64,000 bases of DNA from Archangium lipolyticum. Lineage in GTDB: Bacteria > Myxococcota > Myxococcia > Myxococcales > Myxococcaceae. Each line of letters begins with the position of its first letter. Position 1 is the stretch's first letter. The notes beneath the pieces are model-generated. The model searched no databases, was not told where the DNA came from, and saw nothing but the letters and a program-made list of their open reading frames with translations. Shown here piece after piece: positions 23,151-31,500 of the stretch. The position numbers and the translations under genes are program-made. The stretch spans positions 124,001-188,000 of the forward strand of contig NZ_JANKBZ010000016.1 of NCBI RefSeq assembly GCF_024623785.1, in the 5' to 3' direction.

Positions 23151-23945
23151 GTGGGTCGAATCATCTGCATCTCCAATCAGAAGGGCGGCGTCGGTAAGAC
23201 GACCACCGCCATCAACCTCGCCGCGAGCCTCGCCTCCGCTGAGCGCAAGGTGCTCCTCGTCGACATGGACCCTCAGGGCAATGCCGGCAGCGGCCTCGGT
23301 CTCAAGCGCGACCAGCTCCAGGGCACCGTCTATGACGCCCTCCTCGGCGGCCGCCCCATGAGCGAGCTCCTCCACCCCACCGAGCTGCGCTTCCTCCAGG
23401 TGGTCCCCGCCACCCCGGATCTCACCGGCGCGGAAGTCGAGCTCGTCAACCAGGAGCGTCGCGAGTACCGCCTCCGCGATGCCCTCCGGCCCCTCGCCGA
23501 GCAGTACGACTACATCCTCATCGACTGCCCGCCCTCGCTCGGGCTGCTCACCCTCAACTCGCTCATCGCCGCGGACTCCGTCCTCATCCCGCTTCAGTGC
23601 GAGTACTACGCCCTCGAGGGCCTCTCCCAGCTCAACCACACCATCGACCTGGTGCGGCAGGCCTTCAATCCCGGGCTGAAGATGGAGGGCATCCTGCTCA
23701 CCATGTTCGACTCGCGCGCCAACATCGCCAACCAGGTCGTCGCCGACGTGCGCGAGTTCTTCAAGGAGCAGGTCTTTACCTCGGTTGTCCCGCGCAACGT
23801 GCGCCTGTCCGAGTGCCCCTCCTTCGGCAAGCCCATCCTGCTCTACGACATCAAGTCCAAGGGCTGTGAGAGCTACCTGGCGCTCGGCCGCGAAATCATG
23901 CAGCGCGAGGCCAACCCGCCTCCGCCCGCTCGCAAGGTGGCCTGA
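23151..23945 (+). CDS. parA: Chromosome-partitioning ATPase ParA (Soj family)
   Basis: 264 residues from GTG 23151. AAGGA at 23138-23142 is 8 nt before this GTG but abuts the alternative ATG at 23142, so GTG is preferred. The deviant Walker A motif is KGGVGKTTT (about residue 11), and Walker A' is VLLVDMDPQGNAGSGL. The Walker B line YDYILIDCPPSLG and the DNA-contacting Arg-rich late region are also present. ParA binds DNA non-specifically as an ATP dimer and moves ParB-parS complexes. parB follows 195 bp downstream on the same strand (135-165 bp if an earlier start is used) and the parS array lies just upstream. Confidence 0.96.
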   Translation: MGRIICISNQKGGVGKTTTAINLAASLASAERKVLLVDMDPQGNAGSGLGLKRDQLQGTVYDALLGGRPMSELLHPTELRFLQVVPATPDLTGAEVELVNQERREYRLRDALRPLAEQYDYILIDCPPSLGLLTLNSLIAADSVLIPLQCEYYALEGLSQLNHTIDLVRQAFNPGLKMEGILLTMFDSRANIANQVVADVREFFKEQVFTSVVPRNVRLSECPSFGKPILLYDIKSKGCESYLALGREIMQREANPPPPARKVA

Positions 23946-24140
23946 GGCCGTCCGGCGGGCCGGTCTCCGAGCCGCGCCCGCCCGCATCCTTATAGAGGCG
24001 GGCTCCCTCCAGCCCTCCCCCCGCCGGCCCGTGTGCTCCCCGGGCTGGCCCACCGCCGGGTCCTCGGGTCCTCCCGGCGGAAGTGATGTGATGGACCCCC
24101 TCCGATGATGATGCCGGGTGCTCCCGGTGGAGACGACGCA

Positions 24141-25052
24141 GTGCTGAACGGTGACAAGCAGAAGCGGGCGTTGGGCCGTGGCCTCTCCGCCCTCATCCCC
24201 CAGGCAGCTCCTCCTCCCAGTGCCGTGGCGGCGGCCGCCGTGGCTCCCGAGCCCGCCCCGCCTCCGAAGAACGGCATCGTCAAGCTCCCCATCGAGGCCA
24301 TCCAGCGCGACACCCTCCAGCCTCGCCGCCACTTCGACGAGGAGAAGCTGCGCGAGCTCACCGAGTCCATCAAGGCGCAGGGCGTGTTGATGCCGGTGCT
24401 CGTGCGCAAGGACGGCGAGGGCTTCAAGCTCATCGCCGGTGAGCGCCGCTGGCGCGCCTCGCAGCTCGCGGGCCTGCACGAGATTCCCGCCATCATCCGC
24501 GAGGTGACGGAAGTCGAGGCCTTCGAGCTCGCCCTGGTGGAGAACCTCCAGCGCGCGGACCTCAACCCCATGGAGGAGGCCGAGGGCTATCACCGCCTGG
24601 TGGAGGAGTTCGGTCTCACGCAGGACCAGGTGGCCCAGCGCGTCGGCAAGGAGCGCTCCACGGTGGCCAACGCCCTGCGGCTGCTCGGCCTGCCGGACGA
24701 GGTGAAGCGCATGGTGGGCGAGGGCTCGCTGAGCGCGGGCCATGCGCGCGCGCTGCTCGGCGTGCCCCGCATCCCGGAGATGACGGAGCTGGCCGCCCAG
24801 GTCGCCGCCAAGAAGCTCAGCGTGCGCGACACCGAGAAGCTGGTGCAGCAGGCCAAGGGCTCCAAGCCCCGCGACGCCGGCAAGCCCCAGAAGCAGAGTC
24901 CCCAGGTGAAGTCCCTCACCGAGGAGCTTCAGCGGTTGTTGGGTACGAAAGTGCGCCTGGTGGAGAAGGGCAGTGGAAAAGGCACCATCGAGGTCGATTA
25001 CTTCTCGTACGATGATCTCGATCGCATCCTGAAGGTACTCAGGAAGGAGTAG
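24141..25052 (+). CDS. parB: Chromosome-partitioning protein ParB
   Basis: 303 residues from GTG 24141, which has GGTGGAG 8 nt upstream; ATGs at 24105-24113 lack a ribosome site and would add 10-12 residues. The short N-terminal RALGRGLSALIP is the ParA-stimulating motif. The CTP-binding ParB core has GERRWRAS and ENLQRADLNPMEEA. A central helix-turn-helix region (TQDQVAQRVGKERSTVANAL) reads parS, and a C-terminal dimerisation region ends the protein. ParB loads at parS, then slides as a CTP clamp. The 3-bp gap to the bactofilin start indicates coupled expression. Confidence 0.96.
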   Translation: MLNGDKQKRALGRGLSALIPQAAPPPSAVAAAAVAPEPAPPPKNGIVKLPIEAIQRDTLQPRRHFDEEKLRELTESIKAQGVLMPVLVRKDGEGFKLIAGERRWRASQLAGLHEIPAIIREVTEVEAFELALVENLQRADLNPMEEAEGYHRLVEEFGLTQDQVAQRVGKERSTVANALRLLGLPDEVKRMVGEGSLSAGHARALLGVPRIPEMTELAAQVAAKKLSVRDTEKLVQQAKGSKPRDAGKPQKQSPQVKSLTEELQRLLGTKVRLVEKGSGKGTIEVDYFSYDDLDRILKVLRKE

Positions 25053-25055
25053 CGC

Positions 25056-25517
25056 GTGGCGCTCCTCGGCAAGAAGGAAGAGAAGACCAACGTACCGCTT
25101 CTAGGCATAGGCGGCAGACGGGAGGATGAATCGGTGGCAACGCGTCCGGGTGAGGTTCACACGCTGCTGGGCAAGGGCAGTGAGTTCGAGGGGAAGCTCA
25201 CCTTCGAAGGCCAGGTCCGCATCGACGGCAAGTTCAACGGGCAGATCTTCACCAAGGACGTGCTCGTCATCGGTGATGGGGCCCGCGTGCAGGCGGAGAT
25301 CAACGCCGGCACCGTCATCATCAACGGCACCGTGGAGGGCAACGTGCGCGCCACGCAGCTGGTGGAGCTGCACGCCCCGGCGCGCGTGAAGGGCAACGTG
25401 GAGACGCCCGCGCTCACCATGGACCGCGGTGTCATCTTCGAGGGCACCAGCAAGATGGAGAACCTCGGGGGCAAGGGTGGCAACCCGCCGCCTCCGGGTG
25501 GCGAGGGCAAGAAGTAG
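25056..25517 (+). CDS. Bactofilin, BacM-like
   Basis: 153 residues from GTG 25056; AAGGAG overlaps the parB stop and sits 6 nt before the GTG. A charged N-terminus is followed by the DUF583 right-handed beta-helix (about 33-138): repeating LTFEGQVRIDGKFNGQIFT, ARVQAEINAGTVIINGTVEG and ARVKGNVETPALTMDRG rungs. The tail is Gly/Pro/Lys-rich. Bactofilins polymerise without nucleotide. In Myxococcus xanthus the bactofilin BacM is encoded next to parAB and affects cell shape, while other bactofilins there scaffold the Par system. The position makes a BacM orthologue likely. Confidence 0.92.
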   Translation: MALLGKKEEKTNVPLLGIGGRREDESVATRPGEVHTLLGKGSEFEGKLTFEGQVRIDGKFNGQIFTKDVLVIGDGARVQAEINAGTVIINGTVEGNVRATQLVELHAPARVKGNVETPALTMDRGVIFEGTSKMENLGGKGGNPPPPGGEGKK

Positions 25518-26089
25518 TGCGCCGCGCCGGGCGCCCGCATGTCCGCGCCACCCTGGTGGCGCTCGCCGTGCTGGCGTCCGGCTGCGACGGTTGCAAGGAG
25601 CGGCGCGCCGAGCAGGAGGTGCCGCTCGTCCCTCCGGAGGAGCTGACCCCGGAGGACACGCCGGCGGCTCCGCGCCGGGTGGGTGTGAAGGTGCCCATGC
25701 CGCCGGGCTGGTCCGCCCAGGTGGCACAGGATGGCAGCTTCCAGTTCGGCCCCCCGGGTCACCCGGTGTTGCGCGTGGACCTGCGTCCCGGACAGGGCGC
25801 GGCGCTGCCCTCGCCAGAGGCACTCGTCCAGTCGCTGGAGGAATCCTTCAAGGGCTTCGAGCGCTCGCTGGACCAGGAGGAGGGCGGCGCGGACTTCACG
25901 CTCGTCCGCGTGACGCTCGCGCCGAAGCTGCCGGACGGAGGCATGGGGGCGGACTACCCGGCGCTCTTCGGAGCCCGGCGCGTGCAGGATGACCTGTTCC
26001 TGTGCGCCACCTTCCCCGGCGTCACCGCCGACGAAGTGCTGCGGGCCGGCGAGGCCTGCCGCGGCATCGAGTTCCAACGACCGCGCTGA
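25517..26089 (+). CDS. Small lipoprotein downstream of the bactofilin
   Basis: 190 residues from a GTG that shares one base with the bactofilin stop. The signal ends in lipobox LAVLASGC followed by CDGCKERR. A short acidic Pro-rich linker precedes a compact domain (about 55-190) with VKVPMPPGWSAQVAQDGSFQ, the pattern of PsbP/DcrB-like lipoproteins in which a short amphipathic protein profile is scored against mass stress, without a known ligand. Three tightly spaced genes (parB, bactofilin, this) form one transcript that probably ends at the hairpin 26241-26269. Confidence 0.65.
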   Translation: MRRAGRPHVRATLVALAVLASGCDGCKERRAEQEVPLVPPEELTPEDTPAAPRRVGVKVPMPPGWSAQVAQDGSFQFGPPGHPVLRVDLRPGQGAALPSPEALVQSLEESFKGFERSLDQEEGGADFTLVRVTLAPKLPDGGMGADYPALFGARRVQDDLFLCATFPGVTADEVLRAGEACRGIEFQRPR

Positions 26090-26240
26090 GCCTCGGGGGC
26101 CCGCAAGACATCGGGCGCCACACTCCGAGGGCCCGTCTTCCCCCGGACTGCGCGCCCGATGAATCCCCCCTGCGGACCCGTGCGCCCAGCCTTCCCCCCG
26201 GAGGGTCGGGCACGCGGGTACATGTGTGAATGCCGCTGGT

Positions 26241-26269
26241 CCGGCACTCCCTCGTGGATGGAGTGCCGG
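26241..26269 (+). terminator. Hairpin, likely end of the par operon
   Basis: Perfect 10-bp arms CCGGCACTCC (26241-26250) and GGAGTGCCGG (26260-26269) with a 9-nt loop. It is followed by CTCTCTCTT, pyrimidine-rich but with few T residues. Confidence 0.5.
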
Positions 26270-26410
26270 GCCTCTCTCTTCGGGTCACGAGTACGTCCGT
26301 GGCCGGACGAGGGTTCCTCCCCTGGACTGGAAATGTCGGGTGACCTTTGTCTACGCAACGCTTAATGGTCCAACATATTCCAGCCCGGGTATGAGCAATG
26401 CTCACTCCCA

Positions 26411-26445
26411 GTGTGTGACAGCGGACCTCTCGGTCTGTCACACAC
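26411..26445 (-). terminator. Hairpin, likely end of egtB-egtD
   Basis: Perfect 11-bp arms GTGTGTGACAG (26411-26421) and CTGTCACACAC (26435-26445), 13-nt loop, 16 bp beyond the egtD stop. No T-run follows, so an operator cannot be excluded. Confidence 0.45.
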
Positions 26446-26461
26446 GGGGGTCGCCGGGGCT

Positions 26462-27472
26462 TCAGCGCTTGAGGGCCAGCGAGAGCGCGAAGTCCCCCGC
26501 GGCGTCCGTCCAGCGCTCCTCCAGCCGCAGCCCCGCCTGGGCCAGCTCCGCCTCCACCTGCTCCAGGCGGAACTTGCAGCTCACCTCCGTGCGCAGCACC
26601 TCGCCCTCGGCGAAGTTCACGTACCGCCCCAGTGCCGGGAGCCTCACCGCCTGCGCCCTCGTGGAGATGAGCCGCATCTCCACCCAGCCGTTCTCCTCGT
26701 CGAAGGGCGCCAGGTGTTCGAAGGTCTCGGGCTCGAAGTCCGCGCCCAGCTCGCGGTTGAGCACCTTCAGCACGTTGCGGTTGAACTCCGCCGTCACCCC
26801 CGCGCTGTCGTTGTACGCCGCGAACAGCCGCTCCCGGTCCTTGAGCAGATCCGTCCCCAGCAGCAGTCCCTCGCCCGGCTCCAGCCCCGCGGCCAGCTCC
26901 GCGTAGAAGCGCGCCCGCTCCACCGGCTTCAGGTTGCCGATGGTTCCCCCGAGGAACGCCACCAGCCTCCGGCCTCCCGTCGGCAGCCGCCCCAGGTGCC
27001 GCTCGAAGTCCCCCACCACCGCGTGCACGAACAGCCCCGGGTACTCGCCCGCCACCGTCCGCGCCGCCTGTCTCAGGAAGGCCTCGCTCACGTCGAAGGG
27101 CACGAAGCGTCTCAGCTTCCCCTCCCGCCTCATCGCGTTGAGCAGCAGCCGCGTCTTCTCGCTGCTCCCGCTGCCCAATTCAATCAGCGTGTCCGCCCCG
27201 CTCGCATGGGCGATGTCTCCCGCGTGCGCCACGAGAATCTCCCGCTCGCGCCGCGTGGGGTAGTACTCGGGCAGCCGCGTAATCTCGTCGAAGAGCTGGC
27301 TGCCGCGCTCGTCATAGAGCCACTTCGGCGACAGCTCCTTGGGCCGGTCCTCCTCGCACAGCCCCGCCAGTACCTCCAGGTGCAGCGCCCGCCGCGCGTC
27401 CCCCGGCCGTACGTGCACCTCCACCCGCACCGGTGAGCGCTCCAGCCCCCACCCCGTCCACGCCATCTCCAT
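26462..27472 (-). CDS. egtD: L-histidine N-alpha-methyltransferase EgtD
   Basis: 336 residues. It adds three methyl groups to His to make hercynine, the first step of ergothioneine synthesis. Recognisable segments are PKWLYDERGSQLFDEITRLP (N-terminal), YYPTRREREIL, the SAM-binding LIELGSGSSEKTRLLL, VGDFERHL, FLGGTIGNL and the late FAAYNDSAGVTAEFNRNVL that contacts His. The start ATG is 3 bp after the egtB stop, so the pair is translationally coupled. Confidence 0.94.
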   Translation of the reverse strand: MEMAWTGWGLERSPVRVEVHVRPGDARRALHLEVLAGLCEEDRPKELSPKWLYDERGSQLFDEITRLPEYYPTRREREILVAHAGDIAHASGADTLIELGSGSSEKTRLLLNAMRREGKLRRFVPFDVSEAFLRQAARTVAGEYPGLFVHAVVGDFERHLGRLPTGGRRLVAFLGGTIGNLKPVERARFYAELAAGLEPGEGLLLGTDLLKDRERLFAAYNDSAGVTAEFNRNVLKVLNRELGADFEPETFEHLAPFDEENGWVEMRLISTRAQAVRLPALGRYVNFAEGEVLRTEVSCKFRLEQVEAELAQAGLRLEERWTDAAGDFALSLALKR

Positions 27473-27475
27473 GTC

Positions 27476-28810
27476 TCACCTCGTGCCGCGCGCGCACCGG
27501 AAGCCGGCGAAGATCTGCCGCCGGATGGGGTAATCCCAATTGCGGAAGCTGTTGCGCACCGCCACGGGTGCACTCGCCCAGGCTCCGCCCCTCAGGACCC
27601 GGTAGTCCGTCCCGAAGAACACCTCTGAATATTCACGGTAGGGAAAGGCGTTGAACCCCACGTAGCCGTCGAACGTGCTGGAGGTCCATTCCCAGACATC
27701 GCCCAGCAATCCCCAGACACCGTCCGCGCTCTGCCCCGCCGGGTAGCTGCCCACCGGCGAGGGGCCCCACGTGTCTCCTCCGAGGTTGGCGTGCGCCTCC
27801 GAGGGCCGCATGTCGCCCCAGGGGTACGTGCGCGGCCTCCCGTCCGAGCCCACCGCGGCCTTCTCCCACTCGGCCTCGGTGGGCAGACGCTTGCCGGCCC
27901 AGCGCGCGTAGGCGTCCGCCTCGTACCAGGACACGTGCTGCACGGGCTCGTCCCGGGGCAGCGGCTCCACGTGGCCGAAGCGCCGCCGCAGCCAGGTGCC
28001 GTCCTCTTGCGGCAGCCAGAAGAGCGGGTGGCGGATGCCCTCGGAGGCAATCCACTCGAAGCCCTTGGGCTCCCACCAGCGCGCGTCCGCGTAGCCCCCG
28101 GACTCGACGAAGACGAGGTAGTCCCCATTGGTGACGGGGTGCGAGTCCATGAGGAAGTCCGCGACTTCCACCACGTGCGCGGGGCGCTCGTTGTCGTAGG
28201 CCCACGGTGCGTCGCTGCCCAGGCGCACCGGGCCGCCGGGGATGAAGACCTCGTACTGCGCGGCGCGGCCGGGGCTCGGGCGGGGACGCGCGGTGGGCCG
28301 GTACACGTGGCTCGTCATGAGCTGCAGCGTGGCCGCGAGCGTCTCCAGGTGCTGCTGCTCGTGCTGGGCCACCATGCCGTGGACGAAGCCCCCGCGCAGC
28401 AGCGGTGCGTCCGAGTCCTCCGGCAGCCGCTCGAGCCACTCGAGCGAGGCCTCGCGCACGCGCGCGGCGTAGGCGAGGGCGCGCTCCGGTGTCAGCAGTG
28501 GCAGCTGGGAGCGCGTGGCGCGCGGGTGGCGGAAGGCGTCATAGAGGGCGTCGAAGGCCGCGTCGGTGAGGGCCGGGGCGCCGAGCGCGCGCAGCAGCCA
28601 CCGCTCCTCCTGGTTGGCCACGTGGACCACGTCCCAGACGATGGGGGACATGAGGGGTGAGTGCTGGCGGATGAGGGCGTCCTCGGGCAGGCCCTCGAGC
28701 ATCCGCAGCATGCGCGCGCGCGCCGCGGAGAGCTCGGCGAGCGCCCGGGTCTTCCAGGGACGAGGCTCCTGCTGGCCCGCGTCCCGACGGGCCTCGAGGG
28801 TTCTCCGCAT
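27476..28810 (-). CDS. egtB: Ergothioneine sulfoxide synthase EgtB
   Basis: 444 residues from ATG 28810 (MRRTLEARRDAG). The same frame stays open much further upstream through the antisense of the transferase gene, but that extension is spurious. The N-terminal DinB-like domain carries the iron ligands (His in VVHVANQEERWLL, about residue 65, and HEQQHLE, about 150). The C-terminal FGE-sulfatase domain has GGYADARWWEP, WYEADAYARWAGKRLPTEAE, GDVWEWTSS and RVLRGGAWA, ending in GFRCARG. EgtB joins hercynine to Cys or gamma-glutamyl-Cys with oxygen. No egtA or egtC neighbour is present. Confidence 0.94.
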   Translation of the reverse strand: MRRTLEARRDAGQQEPRPWKTRALAELSAARARMLRMLEGLPEDALIRQHSPLMSPIVWDVVHVANQEERWLLRALGAPALTDAAFDALYDAFRHPRATRSQLPLLTPERALAYAARVREASLEWLERLPEDSDAPLLRGGFVHGMVAQHEQQHLETLAATLQLMTSHVYRPTARPRPSPGRAAQYEVFIPGGPVRLGSDAPWAYDNERPAHVVEVADFLMDSHPVTNGDYLVFVESGGYADARWWEPKGFEWIASEGIRHPLFWLPQEDGTWLRRRFGHVEPLPRDEPVQHVSWYEADAYARWAGKRLPTEAEWEKAAVGSDGRPRTYPWGDMRPSEAHANLGGDTWGPSPVGSYPAGQSADGVWGLLGDVWEWTSSTFDGYVGFNAFPYREYSEVFFGTDYRVLRGGAWASAPVAVRNSFRNWDYPIRRQIFAGFRCARGTR

Positions 28811-28998
28811 GGAGACGCAAGCTAGGGAGCGACCCGTCCCGAGGGGAGTCACCCCGTCCCCGCGCGCGAGCCGCCCGTGAGACACCACACGTCCCGGCGG
28901 GCCGGGGCGCCTGGAGGGCAACGGGCCGCGCGGAGCCGGTGGAGGTTGGCGCGTCGTGACGCGGGGTTGCGCTGTCCGGAGGCGGACGGCGCGGCGGC

Positions 28999-30753
28999 TC
29001 AGCGCGTTGGCTCGACCACTTGCGCACTGCCGCCGCCGCGGCGCAGGGGCTCGGCGGCGGCGGTGACGGTGCCATCGGCGTTGAAGCGGATGGCGGTGAG
29101 CGCGCCGATGTGGCCCACGTTGGTGAACGCATGACCGAGCGCGCCGAGCGCGTCGGCCTCGGGCGAGTCGATGAAGTCGGGCTCGGCCTGGCTCCTGTGG
29201 TCGGGCGAGTTGCGCTGGGACACGCGTGGCGCCGCGAGCGCCTCGGCGATGGGCATGCCGAAGTCCAGGTGGTTGAGGAGCGTCTGGCCCACGGTGGTGA
29301 TGATGGTGGCGCCGCCGGGGCTGCCGAGCGCGAGCACGGGCACTCCGTCCCTGGACACGATGAGGGGGCTCATGCTGCTGCGGGGCCGCTTGCCGGGGGC
29401 GGGCGCGTTGGGGTGGGGCGCGTCCACGGTGGGCGGCAGGTCGAAGTCCGTCACCTCGTTGTTGAGGAGGAAGCCGTAGCCGGGGACGACCATGCCGTTG
29501 CCGCCCTCGCTCTCGATGGTGCACGTGTACGAGACGATGTTGCCCGCGGCGTCCGAGGTGGTGAGGTGCGTGGTCTCCTTGTGCTCGGCCTCGAAGGGGA
29601 GCGGATTCCCAGGAGCGGCGGCGGAGGTGGAGGCCCGGGACGCGTTGAGCGCCGGGCGCCGCCGGGCGGCGTAGCCGGGCGACACGAGGCCGGCCGCGGG
29701 CACGCGGGTGAAGGCGGGGTCCCCCATGAAGGCCTCGCGGTCCGCGAAGGCCAGGCGCGAGGCCTCCAGGTAGCGGTGGAGGAAGTCGGCGCGGGACATG
29801 GAGGCTGGTGGGTAGGCCTCGAGCAGGTTGAAGGTGAGCGCGAGCGTGAGGCTTCCGCTGCTGGGGGCGCCCATGCCGTGGAAGGTGTAGCCGCGGTAGG
29901 TGCTCGTCACGGGAGGACGGATGAGGGCCTCGTAGCTCGCGAGGTCCTCCAGCCGCATCACACCGGGGCGCACGGGGCGCGAGGCGCCGGGGGTGACGGG
30001 CGGCTGGGTGACGGTGGAGACGATGGCCTGGGCGATCTCCCCCCGGTAGAAGACGGGGACACCGCCCTGGGCGACGAGCCGGTAGGTTTTCGCCAGGTCG
30101 GGGTTCTTGAAGGTGGAGCCGACGGGCCAGGGCCGTCCATCCGGGCCGAGGAAGAGGGCGGCCGAGCTGGTGAAGTCGCGGAAGCGCGGGGCGTTGTGGC
30201 GCGTCTGCTCGAAGAAGGTGGAGTCGACGTCGAAGCCGTGCTCGGCGACGCGGATGGCGGGCTGGAGGACGTCGGCGAGCGAGCGGGTGCCGAAGCGGTG
30301 CAGGGCCTCGTCCCAACCCATCAGGGTGCCGGGCACGCCGACGGACAGGCCGCTGGTGACGAGCTCGTCGAAGGCAATGGGGGCGCCGTTCTCGTAGAGG
30401 CGCGAGCGCTCGAGGGCCAGGGGCGCCGTCTCGCGGTGGTCCACGGTGACGACGCGCTCGTCCCGGGCGAGGTAGATGACCATGAAGCCGCCGCCGCCGA
30501 TGCCACAGGAGTAGGGGTCGGTGACGCCGAGCACGCTGGCGGCGGCCACGGCGGCGTCGACGGCATTGCCACCGGAGGCGAGCACCTCGATGGCGGCGGA
30601 GGTGGCGCGCGCGTCGACGGTGGCGGCGGCGCCGCCGCGGCCGGTGGCGGTGGGCGAGGGGGCGGGAGAAGGAGCCGGTCTGAGGGCCGGAGCGGTGGCG
30701 CAACCGAGACCCAGACACAGCGCGGCACTGGCGGAGAAGAGGTGGCTTCGCAT
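28999..30753 (-). CDS. ggt: Gamma-glutamyltransferase lipoprotein
   Basis: 584 residues from ATG 30753, which starts a lipoprotein signal (MRSHLFSASAALCLGLGC). It cleaves gamma-glutamyl bonds of glutathione and similar thiols outside the cytoplasm. The propeptide large subunit has GNAVDAAVAAASVLGV and CGIGGGGFMVIYLA. Self-cleavage should occur before the first Thr of TTHLTT (about residue 394), which becomes the nucleophile. GFLLNNEVTDF and the two-Gly GSPGGATII complete the active site. It lies 188 bp upstream of egtB on the same strand, so a link to thiol metabolism is plausible. Confidence 0.92.
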   Translation of the reverse strand: MRSHLFSASAALCLGLGCATAPALRPAPSPAPSPTATGRGGAAATVDARATSAAIEVLASGGNAVDAAVAAASVLGVTDPYSCGIGGGGFMVIYLARDERVVTVDHRETAPLALERSRLYENGAPIAFDELVTSGLSVGVPGTLMGWDEALHRFGTRSLADVLQPAIRVAEHGFDVDSTFFEQTRHNAPRFRDFTSSAALFLGPDGRPWPVGSTFKNPDLAKTYRLVAQGGVPVFYRGEIAQAIVSTVTQPPVTPGASRPVRPGVMRLEDLASYEALIRPPVTSTYRGYTFHGMGAPSSGSLTLALTFNLLEAYPPASMSRADFLHRYLEASRLAFADREAFMGDPAFTRVPAAGLVSPGYAARRRPALNASRASTSAAAPGNPLPFEAEHKETTHLTTSDAAGNIVSYTCTIESEGGNGMVVPGYGFLLNNEVTDFDLPPTVDAPHPNAPAPGKRPRSSMSPLIVSRDGVPVLALGSPGGATIITTVGQTLLNHLDFGMPIAEALAAPRVSQRNSPDHRSQAEPDFIDSPEADALGALGHAFTNVGHIGALTAIRFNADGTVTAAAEPLRRGGGSAQVVEPTR

Positions 30754-30936
30754 GGAGGCGGAGCGTACCCGGCGGACCGGGGGGCGAGCGGGTGATGCGC
30801 ACGCCACACGAGCGGCGCGCGGGTGTCGGGTTTCCGGCGGAGCGCCTGGGGGGCGGGTTGTCGGGCCCGGGCGCGTTCATACGTTGGCGCCCCGTGTGTC
30901 ACGGCGCGGACGTGCCGGACACACGCGGGGGAATTC

Positions 30937-31485
30937 ATGACGAACCCGGTCTGGCCGATTCGCGACGGGACGGGGACGCCGGTGACGCACACCGACGAGA
31001 GGGGCCGCGAGGCGGCGCGGGCGATGGCGCGCGCCTTCGCCCGGTGCGGCTTCTCGGAGGACGAGTGGCTGGTGCTCGAGGGGGCGCCGCTGCGCGCCTT
31101 CCTGTACGTGGCCCTGGCGGACGGCCCGGTGCACCCGGCGGAGCGCGAGGCCTGCCGGCGGGTACTCGGGGAGGGGCTCCTCTCGCGCAGCCCGCTGGTG
31201 GGGCACATCTGCGGCGAGGCCCTGCGCCGGCTGGACGCGCCGGGGTGGGACTTCATCTCGGGGCGGCCGGACCTGGAGCCCCTGCGCCCGGTATGCGAGC
31301 GGGTGGCGCGGCGGCTGGGGCTCGGCGAGGCGTCGCGCTTCCAGCACCTGCTGCTCGACGTGGGCCGGCGCGTGGCGAGGGCCTCCAGTGGACTGCTGGG
31401 GCTCATGGGCGCGGTGCGCCGGGAGGAGCGGCGCGCGCTGGAGGGCCTCTCCGAGGCGCTGGGGCCCCGCGCGCCATGGAGGTGA
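30937..31485 (+). CDS. Hypothetical helical protein, 182 residues
   Basis: Starts at ATG 30937 after CGGGGGAATTC. Soluble and mostly alpha-helical, with ALADGPVHPAEREACRRVLG resembling the metal-binding loop of TerB/DjlA-type proteins (D-G-x(3)-x-E). The remainder is Arg/Leu-rich. I cannot name a function. It converges with the site-2 protease gene at a 15-bp gap. Confidence 0.6.
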   Translation: MTNPVWPIRDGTGTPVTHTDERGREAARAMARAFARCGFSEDEWLVLEGAPLRAFLYVALADGPVHPAEREACRRVLGEGLLSRSPLVGHICGEALRRLDAPGWDFISGRPDLEPLRPVCERVARRLGLGEASRFQHLLLDVGRRVARASSGLLGLMGAVRREERRALEGLSEALGPRAPWR

Positions 31486-31500
31486 GCGCGGGCGAGCGGC

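Larger units (their letters stand above)
26090..26461. other. 372-bp convergent intergenic region
   Basis: Between the par operon and egtD. It contains two strong dyads (26241-26269 and 26411-26445) that could stop each transcript, plus a relatively AT-rich stretch at 26340-26400. No convincing gene is visible. Confidence 0.6.

Noticed and set aside
29020-30795. Long rightward frame opposite the gamma-glutamyltransferase gene
   Set aside because: Composition is Gly/Val/Glu-rich shadow of a high-GC gene; the leftward frame has every family motif.
28811-30880. N-terminal extension of EgtB
   Set aside because: The frame stays open only because it is antisense to the gamma-glutamyltransferase; it is His/Arg/Pro-rich, and EgtB is full length from 28810.
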